Of a stretch of 16,268 nt of DNA, positions 7,831-15,842 are shown piece by piece (the first letter of the stretch is position 1; each line of letters begins with the position of its first letter). The stretch is from JAVBLD01 sp031553705. Lineage in GTDB: Bacteria > Bacteroidota > Bacteroidia > Bacteroidales > Marinifilaceae. The notes under the pieces were generated by a model. It was not told the DNA's origin. It ran no database searches and saw only the letters and a list, made by a program, of their open reading frames with translations. Made by a program: the position numbers and the translations under genes. Where the stretch lies: contig JAVBLD010000039.1 in the NCBI GenBank assembly GCA_031553705.1, forward strand, positions 1 to 16,268, written 5' to 3'.

Positions 7831-8649
7831 CTATACTCCGCTGAAAACACTAAATCCGCCATCTACCGGTAATACGGTACCGGTAACGAACTTCGAAGCA
7901 TCGCCAGCATAAAATAGTACGGCCCCATTCAGCTCATCCGGATTGCCAAGCCGCCCGAACGGAGTGGCACGGATCACATCTTTCGCCCGGTCGGTATAAG
8001 AACCGTCCGGATTGGTCATCAACGCTCGGTTTTGTTCGGTGATAAAGAATCCGGGGGCGATCGCATTTACCCTGATCCTTTCCCCGATCTTTTTCGCCAT
8101 TTCAACCGACATCCAGCGGGTAAAATTATCGATCGCCGATTTTGCCGCCGAATAGCCAACAACTCTGGTAATCGCGGACTGGGCAGCCATCGAAGATATA
8201 TTTATGATCGATCCGCTTTTCTGCTTTGCCATCTGGCCAGCAAAAACCAAAGTAGGCAAGACTGTACCAGCCAGATTCAGATCCATCACTCCTTTAAAAG
8301 CATCCATATCCAGATCGAACACGGTCTGGTCGGGCCTGATCGTGGCGCCCGGCATATTTCCGCCGGCAGCATTGATCAATATATCAATATGTCCCCACCT
8401 GGACACCACCTCTTCCCTTGCCCGGGAAAGGGACTCTCTATCCAATACGTCCGCCTGGCAGAAGCAGGCTTTGGCGCCCATTGCAGACAGCTGTTCCGCT
8501 AATGGTTCGCCCTTCTCCTTCCGTCGTCCGACAATCGCGACATGAACACCGCATTCCGCCAAACAAACTGCCATCGAACTCCCTAGTACTCCATAGCCGC
8601 CGGTAATGACAGCTACCCGTCCTTTTAAGTTCATCAATTTATCTATCAT
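7831..8649 (-). CDS. SDR oxidoreductase, probable D-mannonate oxidoreductase (fructuronate reductase)
   Basis: A 272-residue classical short-chain dehydrogenase: cofactor-binding TGGYGVLG (16-23), NAAG (93-96), and catalytic YSAAK (Tyr166, Lys170) with the ISS serines just before. It lies between the hexuronate transporter and uxuA, and the block otherwise lacks the step from fructuronate to mannonate, so it is inferred to fill that NAD(H)-dependent step. The E. coli enzyme UxuB belongs to an unrelated long-chain family, so this would be a non-orthologous replacement; SDR enzymes with this assignment are commonly annotated in Bacteroidetes. The ATG at 8649 was chosen, 26 bases after the transporter stop; ATG at 8634 (MNLKGRVAV) is also possible, while a TTG at 8679 would overlap the transporter. 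Substrate is not proven by sequence. Confidence 0.85.
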   Translation of the reverse strand: MIDKLMNLKGRVAVITGGYGVLGSSMAVCLAECGVHVAIVGRRKEKGEPLAEQLSAMGAKACFCQADVLDRESLSRAREEVVSRWGHIDILINAAGGNMPGATIRPDQTVFDLDMDAFKGVMDLNLAGTVLPTLVFAGQMAKQKSGSIINISSMAAQSAITRVVGYSAAKSAIDNFTRWMSVEMAKKIGERIRVNAIAPGFFITEQNRALMTNPDGSYTDRAKDVIRATPFGRLGNPDELNGAVLFYAGDASKFVTGTVLPVDGGFSVFSGV

Positions 8650-8675
8650 ATCACTATTTATGCAAAGACCACGGA

Positions 8676-10073
8676 TCAAAGATCGGTAATCGGTTTATAT
8701 TTGGGCACCAGGCACTTCATGACAACCCAAGCTACCACATAAGCCACCGCACAGAAAGCAAACATGATCGTATAGCCGGTCTCAATATGTCCCTGCACCT
8801 GATAATGATCAAACAACCAGCCTCCCGTTTTGGACACCAGTACGCCCCCCATACCTCCGGCCATTCCGCCGATCCCGGTAACAGAAGCTACTGCTTTTTT
8901 CGGGAACATATCGGATACCGTCGTAAAGATATTAGCCGACCATGCCTGATGGGCAGATGCCCCGATACCGATCAACAGGATCGGAAACCAATAAGTGATT
9001 GTGCCCAAGGGCTGAGCTGCAAGTACAACCAATGGGAACAAAGCAATGACAAACATTGCCGTCATCCGGGCCTGGTAAACCCCCATCCCTTTTTTGATGA
9101 AAAATGCAGGGAACCAGCCACCGCCGATACTTCCGATCATCGTCATACTATATAAAACGGTCAGAGGAAGCATGATCCCTATTCCTTCAATTCCGTACTG
9201 CGCTTTCAGGTAAGCCGGTAGCCAGAACAGGAAAAACCACCACACACCGTCGGTCATAAATTTGCCGAACGTAAACGCCCATGTCTGACGGTAAGTCAAT
9301 AATTTAAACCAAGAGACCCTTTCGGTTTTACCGGCAGAAATCGCGGCAGCCTCCACCTCCTGCTCGTCCTTGTCGCTATGAATATAATCATATTCGGCTT
9401 GGGTAAGTTGCTCTTTTGCACGCATTGCCTTAGGGGAATCATACAACCAGAACCAGAAGATCAACCAGATAAACCCGATTCCTCCCACAATAATAAAAGT
9501 AGTTTCCCATCCCAGATGGCTCGCGATCCAGGGCACGGTGAGCGGAGCAAGAATCGCCCCGATGTTCGCTCCCGAATTAAATATCCCGGTAGCCAGCGAA
9601 CGCTCCTTTTTCGGGAACCACTCCGCAGTGGTCTTTATCGCCGCCGGAAAGTTTCCCGCCTCCCCGACTGCCAGGACAAAACGGCCAACCATAAATCCAA
9701 GTATCGACAACGGCAGTACGATGCCGAAGATACCTAATACCGGTGCAACAGCACCCCCTAACGTCACTGCAAAAGCATGGACCACAGCTCCCAATGACCA
9801 GAGAATCAATGCCCAGGCATATCCTCTCTTGGTGCCGGCCCAGTCAATAAAACGGCCGGCAAACAACATCGCAATAGCATACGTGAATTGAAAAACGGCA
9901 GCAATGTCCGCATACTGGCTATTTGTCCACCCGAACTGCTCCGATAAAAGAGGCTGCAATAAACTCAATACCTGCCGATCCAGGTAGTTTATCGTGGTTG
10001 CAAAAAAAAGCAAGCCACATATCGTCCACCGGTATTTACCGATCTTTTCGTTTATTTCGTTAAATTTACTCAT
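8676..10073 (-). CDS. exuT: MFS hexuronate transporter (ACS family, ExuT type)
   Basis: A 465-residue inner-membrane protein with about 12 hydrophobic segments. The N-terminal NYLDRQVLSLLQPLL after TM1 and GRFIDWAGTKRGY (the MFS loop 2-3 motif) are typical of the anion:cation symporter family, which brings in glucuronate and galacturonate with protons. A charged central loop (about 215-255) separates the two six-helix halves. The ATG at 10073 (MSKFNEINEKIGKYRW) was preferred over an upstream start at 10118, which adds an unconserved stretch. It lies 75 bases after the aldolase gene and just before the mannonate oxidoreductase. Context strongly supports hexuronate as substrate, although related sugar acids cannot be excluded. 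Confidence 0.9.
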   Translation of the reverse strand: MSKFNEINEKIGKYRWTICGLLFFATTINYLDRQVLSLLQPLLSEQFGWTNSQYADIAAVFQFTYAIAMLFAGRFIDWAGTKRGYAWALILWSLGAVVHAFAVTLGGAVAPVLGIFGIVLPLSILGFMVGRFVLAVGEAGNFPAAIKTTAEWFPKKERSLATGIFNSGANIGAILAPLTVPWIASHLGWETTFIIVGGIGFIWLIFWFWLYDSPKAMRAKEQLTQAEYDYIHSDKDEQEVEAAAISAGKTERVSWFKLLTYRQTWAFTFGKFMTDGVWWFFLFWLPAYLKAQYGIEGIGIMLPLTVLYSMTMIGSIGGGWFPAFFIKKGMGVYQARMTAMFVIALFPLVVLAAQPLGTITYWFPILLIGIGASAHQAWSANIFTTVSDMFPKKAVASVTGIGGMAGGMGGVLVSKTGGWLFDHYQVQGHIETGYTIMFAFCAVAYVVAWVVMKCLVPKYKPITDL

Positions 10074-10148
10074 GGAAAAAATATTAAAATAATTGATCAT
10101 CCGCACCTTGCTTCGCAAATGACCGTAAATACAATAAAATCTACCGGA

Positions 10149-10820
10149 CTAACCGCGCACTTTAGCTACGATAGCCAACGTATCCTTACACATTTCGGTA
10201 ATTCGCATCCACTCCTTGGCTGCAATAACCTCTTTAGGAAAAAGATTGGAGCCTATTCCGACACAGGCAACGCCTGCTTTAAACCATTTGCCCAGGTTCT
10301 CTTCGGTCGGCTCCACTCCTCCGGTAACCATTATATTGGTCCACGGCATCGGAGCCTTTATGCTTTTAACGAACGAAGCTCCCCCCACATTATCGGCCGG
10401 AAATACTTTGATAATTTCAGCGCCCAACTCTTGGGCATTGCCGATCTCGCTGACTGACCCGCATCCCGGAATATAAGGGATCTGACGGCGATTGCAAACT
10501 TTAAAGATATCGGGATTCAACAAAGGGCTCACTACAAAATTCGCTCCCAGTTGGAGATATAGCGAAGCTGTACCGGCATCGACAACCGTACCGACACCCA
10601 GTATCATATCAGGGCAAACCGTAGCAGCCCACGTTACCAGTTCACCAAAAACCTCATGAGCAAAATCACCGCGATTGGTAAACTCAAACACTCTTATCCC
10701 GCCGTCATAGCATGCTTTCAACACACTTTTGGCAATGTCGTTATCTTCATGATAAAACACAGGAACCACGCCAGTCTCTGTCATCACCCGGCAGGTATAT
10801 ATTTTTGAGAACTTTGCCAT
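10149..10820 (-). CDS. eda: 2-Keto-3-deoxy-6-phosphogluconate (KDPG) aldolase
   Basis: Cleaves KDPG to pyruvate and glyceraldehyde-3-phosphate, the exit of this pathway into glycolysis. The 223-residue class I aldolase has the Schiff-base lysine in EIIKVFPADN (Lys138), Glu46 in VFEFTNRG, Thr78 in GVGTV and the phosphate-site region MVTGGVEP. The usual Eda sequence around the glutamate is ExTLRT; here it is EFTNRG. The ATG at 10820 gives MAKFSKIYTCRVM and lies a single base after the stop of the KduD-like gene, suggesting translational coupling; a start further upstream would overlap that gene. It is slightly longer than the E. coli enzyme (213 residues). Confidence 0.95.
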   Translation of the reverse strand: MAKFSKIYTCRVMTETGVVPVFYHEDNDIAKSVLKACYDGGIRVFEFTNRGDFAHEVFGELVTWAATVCPDMILGVGTVVDAGTASLYLQLGANFVVSPLLNPDIFKVCNRRQIPYIPGCGSVSEIGNAQELGAEIIKVFPADNVGGASFVKSIKAPMPWTNIMVTGGVEPTEENLGKWFKAGVACVGIGSNLFPKEVIAAKEWMRITEMCKDTLAIVAKVRG

Positions 10821-10821
10821 A

Positions 10822-11604
10822 CTACTTGGGCTGTTTACCGATATAAGCCAGGATACCGCCATCTACATACAAGATATGTCCATTGACAAAATCGGACGCG
10901 GCAGAAGCAAGAAAAACAGCCGGTCCCTGCAAGTCTTCGGTTGTCCCCCAACGGGCAGCAGGGGTTTTGGCAATAATAAAATCATTGAAAGGATGACCCG
11001 GCTCACGCAAAGGAGCCGTCTGAGGCGTAGCAATATAGCCCGGACCGATACCGTTAACCTGGATATTGTATTCCGCCCATTCGCAGGCCAGGTTCCTGGT
11101 CAACATTTTCAATCCCCCCTTCGCCGCAGCATAAGCCGAAACAGTCTCACGTCCCAATTCGCTCATCATCGAACAGATATTGATAATCTTCCCCCCCCCC
11201 CTTCTTATCATAGCCGGAGCTACTGCCTTCGACACAATGAACGGGCCGTTCAGGTCAATATCGATCACCTGGCGAAAATCCCTGGCTGTCATCTCAATGG
11301 CCGGGATACGTTTAATAATCCCGGCATTATTGACCAGAATATCGATTACACCGACCTCTGAAGTAATTTTAGCGATCATTTCATTCACTTTCTCTTCATT
11401 GGTAACATCGCAAACATAACCATGAGCCGTGATCCCGTCCTCTTTGTATGCGGCAAGGCCTTTCTGTACCAGTTCCGCATCAATATCATTGAACACAATT
11501 GTCGCCCCCGCTTTGTGAAAAGCTTTAGCGATAGCCATACCTATACCGTAAGAAGCACCGGTAACAAGAGCGATCTTACCTTTTAATGAAAATTTATTTA
11601 ACAT
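10822..11604 (-). CDS. kduD: KduD / gluconate 5-dehydrogenase-like SDR
   Basis: A 260-residue short-chain dehydrogenase with TGASYGIG (15-22), NNAG (92-95), INICSMMSE with the catalytic serine, and YAAAK (Tyr158, Lys162). Because it sits in a block with kduI and kdgK, the likely reaction is reduction of 3-deoxy-D-glycero-2,5-hexodiulosonate to 2-keto-3-deoxygluconate. The sequence also resembles gluconate 5-dehydrogenases, with which the family overlaps, so the symbol rests on context. Codons 135-138 are written with an uninterrupted run of 11 G (11201-11191 on minus), encoding the end of RRGGGK just before the conserved KIINICS strand. The run is in frame here, but gain or loss of one base would destroy the catalytic half. 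It follows kdgK by 32 bases and precedes the aldolase by one base. Confidence 0.88.
   Translation of the reverse strand: MLNKFSLKGKIALVTGASYGIGMAIAKAFHKAGATIVFNDIDAELVQKGLAAYKEDGITAHGYVCDVTNEEKVNEMIAKITSEVGVIDILVNNAGIIKRIPAIEMTARDFRQVIDIDLNGPFIVSKAVAPAMIRRGGGKIINICSMMSELGRETVSAYAAAKGGLKMLTRNLACEWAEYNIQVNGIGPGYIATPQTAPLREPGHPFNDFIIAKTPAARWGTTEDLQGPAVFLASAASDFVNGHILYVDGGILAYIGKQPK
11191..11201 (-). repeat. 11-base homopolymeric G tract inside the KduD-like gene
   Basis: Eleven consecutive C on the plus strand (G on the coding strand) within codons 135-138. Tracts of this length are prone to slipped-strand errors in replication and to sequencing errors. With 11 G the frame is intact. Confidence 0.95.
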
Positions 11605-11636
11605 AATATTTCGTTTTTATATTACACACTTATAAC

Positions 11637-12677
11637 TTAACGGACAACCCGTCCCGAAGCATCGCCTTTAAGCAGGTTCTCCACCTCGGCGACCGTTACC
11701 ATATTGAAATCACCGTAAATAGTATGCTTCAAACAAGAAGCCGCTACAGCAAATTCCAATGCTTTCCGGTCATCGGAAGGGTACATGATCAAACCGTAAA
11801 TCAAACCGCCCATAAACGAATCGCCCCCTCCCACACGGTCGACAATATGAGTAATGTCATAACGTCTAGATTGGTACAGCTTTCCGTTGGCATATAAACA
11901 ACCGCCCCATGTATTATGGTTGGCATTGATCGAACCACGAAGCGTAATAATCACCTTTTTAGCCCGGGGAAACCGTTTCGCCATCTGCACACAAACCGAC
12001 TCAAATTCTGCGGCATCCACCTCTCCTCCGGTGTCTGTCACATCAAATCCTTCCGGTTTGATTCCAAATATCATCTCGGCATCCTCCTCATTCCCGAGAA
12101 TCACATCACACCCTTCTACTAAGGCAGGCATCACCTCCGAAGCGTTTTTACCATATTTCCACAGGTTTTTCCGGAAATTCAGATCACAAGAGACGGTAAC
12201 TCCAACGCGATTAGCCACCCGGATCGCTTCAAGGCAAACGTCTGCCGCTCCCTGGGATAGAGCAGGCGTAATGCCGGTCCAGTGAAACCATTGTGCATCG
12301 GCAAATATCTTTTCCCAATCCACCATTCCCGGTTTGATCTCTGATACAGCAGAATGAGCACGATCGTATATCACCTTACTAGCACGTGCCACCGCCCCCG
12401 TCTCAATGAAATATATCCCCATGCGTTCTCCGCCGTACAAAATATGAGAGGTTTCTACGCCATATTTACGCAATTCCATCACACACGATTTTGCAATGTC
12501 ATTTTGCGGCAGACGGGTAATAAAATCGGCCGGTATTCCGTAATTAGCCAGCGAAACGGCAACATTAGCCTCTCCACCGCCAAATGTCGCGGTAAACTCC
12601 CCGGCTTGGGTAAAACGTTGGTATCCGGGAGTAGCCAACCGCAACATAATTTCCCCGAAAGTAACTACTTTTTTCAT
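11637..12677 (-). CDS. kdgK: 2-Keto-3-deoxygluconate kinase (PfkB family)
   Basis: Phosphorylates KDG with ATP to KDPG, the point where the glucuronate and unsaturated-uronate routes have merged. The 346-residue ribokinase-fold protein begins MKKVVTFGEIMLRLATPGYQ, has the substrate-binding FGGGEANVA (32-40) and the C-terminal PfkB signature DRVGGGDSFMGGL with the catalytic base Asp286. NFRKNLW (167-173) is typical of KDG kinases. It lies 7 bases after the DUF4861 gene, so the two are almost certainly cotranscribed. Confidence 0.95.
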   Translation of the reverse strand: MKKVVTFGEIMLRLATPGYQRFTQAGEFTATFGGGEANVAVSLANYGIPADFITRLPQNDIAKSCVMELRKYGVETSHILYGGERMGIYFIETGAVARASKVIYDRAHSAVSEIKPGMVDWEKIFADAQWFHWTGITPALSQGAADVCLEAIRVANRVGVTVSCDLNFRKNLWKYGKNASEVMPALVEGCDVILGNEEDAEMIFGIKPEGFDVTDTGGEVDAAEFESVCVQMAKRFPRAKKVIITLRGSINANHNTWGGCLYANGKLYQSRRYDITHIVDRVGGGDSFMGGLIYGLIMYPSDDRKALEFAVAASCLKHTIYGDFNMVTVAEVENLLKGDASGRVVR

Positions 12678-12684
12678 GGCGCTC

Positions 12685-13821
12685 CTATTTACTCTTTATT
12701 ACTATTTCAAGAGGCAGATTCACCTTTACACTCTCCTTTTTCAACTCTTCGAACCACTTTTCCGGAGTCTCAAACCCATACCTGCTCCATGCGGTTCCGA
12801 CGTAATAAATAAAAGGCTCTCCGGGTACATAATCGGCAATCAACAGTAGGTGACCTGCTTCGCTCACGATCCTCTTTGCTCCATCGGGGAAAATTACTCC
12901 TATAGCTGTGTGCCCATTATCAGTGCGGCTATCGTTGTTCTGAGGCTCCCAATAGCCTGCTAAACCGCGTTCTGCATCGATTAATGTATCTCCCGGCTGT
13001 CCCCGCAATACGATTCCGGCCGCTATCTCCATATCCGGCGTTGCCTGTTCGTATATATCCTCAATCTTATTAAAATAGGAATCGGCATCCAATGTTATCA
13101 CCCGTGTTTCAACCACCTCTGCTTCCCCCGCCTTAAACGGAGCGTATGTCAACTTAAAACTGATCCGTAGAGGTCCGCAATCAAGGATCTGTTGAGTGAT
13201 ATAATTATTCCCCAAACATAGTTTTCCGTCCACATACGGCGCCAATGCTCCGGCACCAAGCGTGCGTCCCACTTTATAGCAATCCAGCCCATCTCCGTGA
13301 TCTTTATGGTAATCGTTTTTTTTGTACCATGCATCGATAACCATGATACCCGGCTTTTTCAGCCACACATCTATCCCGTTGCTAATCTCGCCGGTCGCCT
13401 CCAAAGCCGGCCCGTACATCCGGTGCACGACAAGGTTATTCTCCCACGCAAAATCATCTTTACGCTCAGGCACCAAACGCCCGAATGCTTTCGTAGGATA
13501 CTCCGCAGGCTGACCTATCTTAATCCGGTACTCCGCTTCCTGATTGGGTTGTACGGAAGCCTGAAAAACCAAACCGACCGGGTCGGTCCCTCCTTTATAA
13601 ACCACCTGGCTGGGAAGCTCCGTTCCTTTTGCATCAAATACAACTACACGGGTCGGTTCTACGCCCGCCAAAGCACTCCTCAATTCACCCCACGATAATT
13701 CAACCGTCTCGTTCATCCGCTCCATTCCTGTCGGATTTTTTACGGAGACCATCACGTGTTGCTCTTTACATGCGATACATGCAACCAAAAACAACACCGG
13801 TATAATCATAATTCTATTCAT
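12685..13821 (-). CDS. DUF4861 family lipoprotein
   Basis: A 378-residue protein of unknown function. The N-terminus MNRIMIIPVLFLVAC is a short lipoprotein signal peptide with a good lipobox (LVAC, Cys15); a second Cys18 follows (CIAC). After export it should be anchored in the inner or outer membrane, facing the periplasm or surface. The sequence resembles DUF4861 proteins of Bacteroidetes, found in polysaccharide-use loci. Conserved-looking acid and His stretches include DYHKDHGDGLDCYKVGRTLGAG (about 170-192) and AGYWEPQNNDSRTDNGH (about 288-304). The context is tight: 38 bases after kduI and 7 bases before kdgK. That suggests action on a uronate or unsaturated uronate before uptake, for example a mutarotase- or lyase-like step, but this is conjecture. 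It is the only exported protein of the block. Confidence 0.8.
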   Translation of the reverse strand: MNRIMIIPVLFLVACIACKEQHVMVSVKNPTGMERMNETVELSWGELRSALAGVEPTRVVVFDAKGTELPSQVVYKGGTDPVGLVFQASVQPNQEAEYRIKIGQPAEYPTKAFGRLVPERKDDFAWENNLVVHRMYGPALEATGEISNGIDVWLKKPGIMVIDAWYKKNDYHKDHGDGLDCYKVGRTLGAGALAPYVDGKLCLGNNYITQQILDCGPLRISFKLTYAPFKAGEAEVVETRVITLDADSYFNKIEDIYEQATPDMEIAAGIVLRGQPGDTLIDAERGLAGYWEPQNNDSRTDNGHTAIGVIFPDGAKRIVSEAGHLLLIADYVPGEPFIYYVGTAWSRYGFETPEKWFEELKKESVKVNLPLEIVIKSK

Positions 13822-13859
13822 AATAAAGTCGGATAAAATTTCAGTTATTCTGTTATTTT

Positions 13860-14702
13860 TTATCTTAATTCAGAGGTGGCGCACATGTCCATATCGCCAT
13901 AATCCAGATTTTCTCCGGCCATCCCCCAAATAAATGTATAGTTACTAGTGGCACTGGCAGAATGAATTGACCAGACAGGAGAGATCACCGCCTCTTCGTT
14001 TTTCATCCAGACATGACGGGTTTCGTCTGCCTCTCCCATAAAATGGCAGACAGCCTGTCCTTCAGGCACCTCAAAATAGAAATAGGCTTCCATTCTGCGG
14101 TCATGCGTATGTGCAGGCATCGTGTTCCACACACTGCCCGGTCTCAGCTCGGTCATTCCCATTTGCAACTGGCAGGTAGGCAGCACCTGGCACACAAGCA
14201 GCTTATTGATCGTCCGTTGGTTACTCTCTTCCATACGTCCAGCCTCCACCACTACGGCATCTTTTTTTGTTATCTTACGATCAGGATAGGTCACATGCGC
14301 AGGGGCCGAATTAAAGTAAAAACGAGCCGGTTTTTTATCCTCTTTGCTCGAAAAAAATACCTTACGGTCACCCTTCCCAAGATACAAAGCCTCTTTATAG
14401 CCCAATTCGAAAACCACACCATCCACCTCTACTATTCCGGCTCCGCCGACATTAATAATTCCTAACTCCCGACGGTGCAAAAAACTGGGTGCCTTCAGCG
14501 GATCAATCGTGCCAAGCTCCAATTTTTCGACATAAGGCATCGCTCCTCCGACAATCAAACGATCGTACATCGTATATACCATGTTGATCTCATCTTCGGC
14601 AAACAGACGATCGATCAGAAACTCTTTTCTCAGACGAGTTGTATCATAACTCTTAGCATCTTCAGGATGAGATGCATGGCGTACTTCATAATTTATTTTC
14701 AT
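13860..14702 (-). CDS. kduI: 4-Deoxy-L-threo-5-hexosulose-uronate ketol-isomerase
   Basis: Isomerises 5-keto-4-deoxyuronate, which forms from unsaturated uronates released by polysaccharide lyases and unsaturated uronyl hydrolases, to 3-deoxy-D-glycero-2,5-hexodiulosonate, the substrate of KduD. The 280-residue cupin has the complete zinc site: His198, His200 and Glu205 in PAHTHDRRMEAYFYF and His247 in WSIHSAS, matching the E. coli ligands with an offset of two. RRELGIINVGG (78-88) is also typical. It is the first enzyme gene of the block, 95 bases after the regulator. Confidence 0.97.
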   Translation of the reverse strand: MKINYEVRHASHPEDAKSYDTTRLRKEFLIDRLFAEDEINMVYTMYDRLIVGGAMPYVEKLELGTIDPLKAPSFLHRRELGIINVGGAGIVEVDGVVFELGYKEALYLGKGDRKVFFSSKEDKKPARFYFNSAPAHVTYPDRKITKKDAVVVEAGRMEESNQRTINKLLVCQVLPTCQLQMGMTELRPGSVWNTMPAHTHDRRMEAYFYFEVPEGQAVCHFMGEADETRHVWMKNEEAVISPVWSIHSASATSNYTFIWGMAGENLDYGDMDMCATSELR

Positions 14703-14738
14703 AATAATATGTTATTGTATTTTATTTTAACGGTATCA

Positions 14739-14752
14739 GATCCCGAAGGACC
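14739..14752 (-). other. Small UUCG-capped hairpin in the regulator-kduI spacer
   Basis: The minus strand reads GGTCCTTCGGGATC: a 5-bp stem (one G-U pair) closed by the very stable cUUCGg loop, 36 bases before the kduI start. It has no T-run directly after it, so it does not look like a terminator. It could stabilise or mark the kduI message, or it may be coincidental. Confidence 0.4.
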
Positions 14753-14797
14753 AAAATCTTTGCAAATGATTCTCAATATATGTCATCCGGCATAAGA

Positions 14798-15820
14798 TCA
14801 ACTCTTTTTTGCAAGCGTCGAATCACGGATGATCAATTCCGGTTCAAGCATAATATTTACCGCAGGCTCCCCGTTCAAACGATCGATTAACATCCGGGCC
14901 GCCTGTTGACCCATTTTTTTACTAAACTGATTGACGGAAGTTAAAGAAGGAGATATTAATGCATCCATCGGTTCATCCGCAAATCCGCAAACAGCAATCT
15001 CATCCGGAACTCTCACCCCATTCCGGATCAGTTCAAGCATACATCCCAATGCAACAAAATCACTGGTACAAAAAATAGCATCCGGCCTCTGTTTCATCTT
15101 TAACACCTGCCGGGCCATCATTACGCCCGCCTGTTCAGAGGTATCTCCGATAAATACCCAATCCTCCCCCGGTTCAATGCCGTGGCTCTGCATAGCCTGC
15201 ATGTACCCCCTATACCTGTTATACCACACCGACACATGCTGAAAACCCGCATAATGGAAAATCCGCCTCCTCCCTTGTTCAAACAAATGCTCCACAACAT
15301 GATAAGCCCCCCGGAAGTCATCTATCGTAACACTGCCTGCATTCACCCGGTCCGACATTCGGTCGAACAAGACAAGTGGAATACCACAGTCCTCCAGAGC
15401 GGTATAATGACTGTATTCTGACGTTCCAGAAGCAATCGACGCAATCACGCCATCCACCTTACCTCTTGATAAAGAGTTCAGTATCTTTTTCTCTCTTTCA
15501 TACGATTCCCTGGATTGACAGATCAAAACATCATATCCTATCTTATAAGCCTCTTCTTCAATACCATCAATAGCGGAAGAAAAAAAATTGCGATGTATAT
15601 TAGGTACGACAACCCCGATTGTATTGCATTTACCACGTTTCAGGTTGATCGCTACAGTATTAGGCCGGTAGTTCATCTCTTTGGCCACCTTTCTTACCAT
15701 CTCTTTCATCTCAATGCTTATGGAAGAATGGTCGTGCAAAGCACGTGAAACCGTAGCACCGGACGTATTCAACGCCTTCGCAATATCATAAATCGATACT
15801 TTCCTTCTTTTTTTTTCCAT
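14798..15820 (-). CDS. LacI-family transcriptional regulator of the hexuronate block
   Basis: A 340-residue LacI/GalR-type protein. The helix-turn-helix is at about residues 8-30 (VSIYDIAKALNTSGATVSRALHD), and the hinge region YRPNTVAINLKRGK (51-64) includes the leucine that inserts at the operator centre. A periplasmic-binding-protein-like sensor domain follows (IGVVVPNIHRNFF, DGVIAS, DAIFCTSDFVALGCM, CGFADEP, SLTSVNQ). It is the first gene of the same-strand block, and a LacI-type operator lies between its -7 element and its start, so it probably represses itself and the genes behind it until a pathway intermediate binds. The ligand is not deducible; a uronate or keto-deoxy-uronate is likely from context. 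The second to fourth codons contain nine A in a row. Confidence 0.93.
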   Translation of the reverse strand: MEKKRRKVSIYDIAKALNTSGATVSRALHDHSSISIEMKEMVRKVAKEMNYRPNTVAINLKRGKCNTIGVVVPNIHRNFFSSAIDGIEEEAYKIGYDVLICQSRESYEREKKILNSLSRGKVDGVIASIASGTSEYSHYTALEDCGIPLVLFDRMSDRVNAGSVTIDDFRGAYHVVEHLFEQGRRRIFHYAGFQHVSVWYNRYRGYMQAMQSHGIEPGEDWVFIGDTSEQAGVMMARQVLKMKQRPDAIFCTSDFVALGCMLELIRNGVRVPDEIAVCGFADEPMDALISPSLTSVNQFSKKMGQQAARMLIDRLNGEPAVNIMLEPELIIRDSTLAKKS

Positions 15821-15828
15821 GATTTTAA

Positions 15829-15842
15829 TGCAATCGGTTGCA
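15829..15842. promoter_or_regulatory. LacI-type operator
   Basis: TGCAATCGGTTGCA is a 14-bp near-perfect palindrome (TGCAA arms, one mismatched pair) with a central CG, the form bound by LacI-family proteins whose hinge leucine inserts at the CpG. It lies 9 bases before the regulator's ATG and directly after its -7 element, covering the expected transcription start. Binding would block the promoter, giving autorepression. Confidence 0.75.

Noticed and set aside
8650..8679. TTG start for the mannonate oxidoreductase overlapping the transporter stop
   Set aside because: It adds ten unconserved residues before the SDR fold; the ATG at 8649 fits the family N-terminus.
13322..13698. Open frames on plus opposite the DUF4861 gene
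   Set aside because: They are antisense frames without motifs or start signals; the minus-strand gene has a signal peptide and fits the operon spacing.
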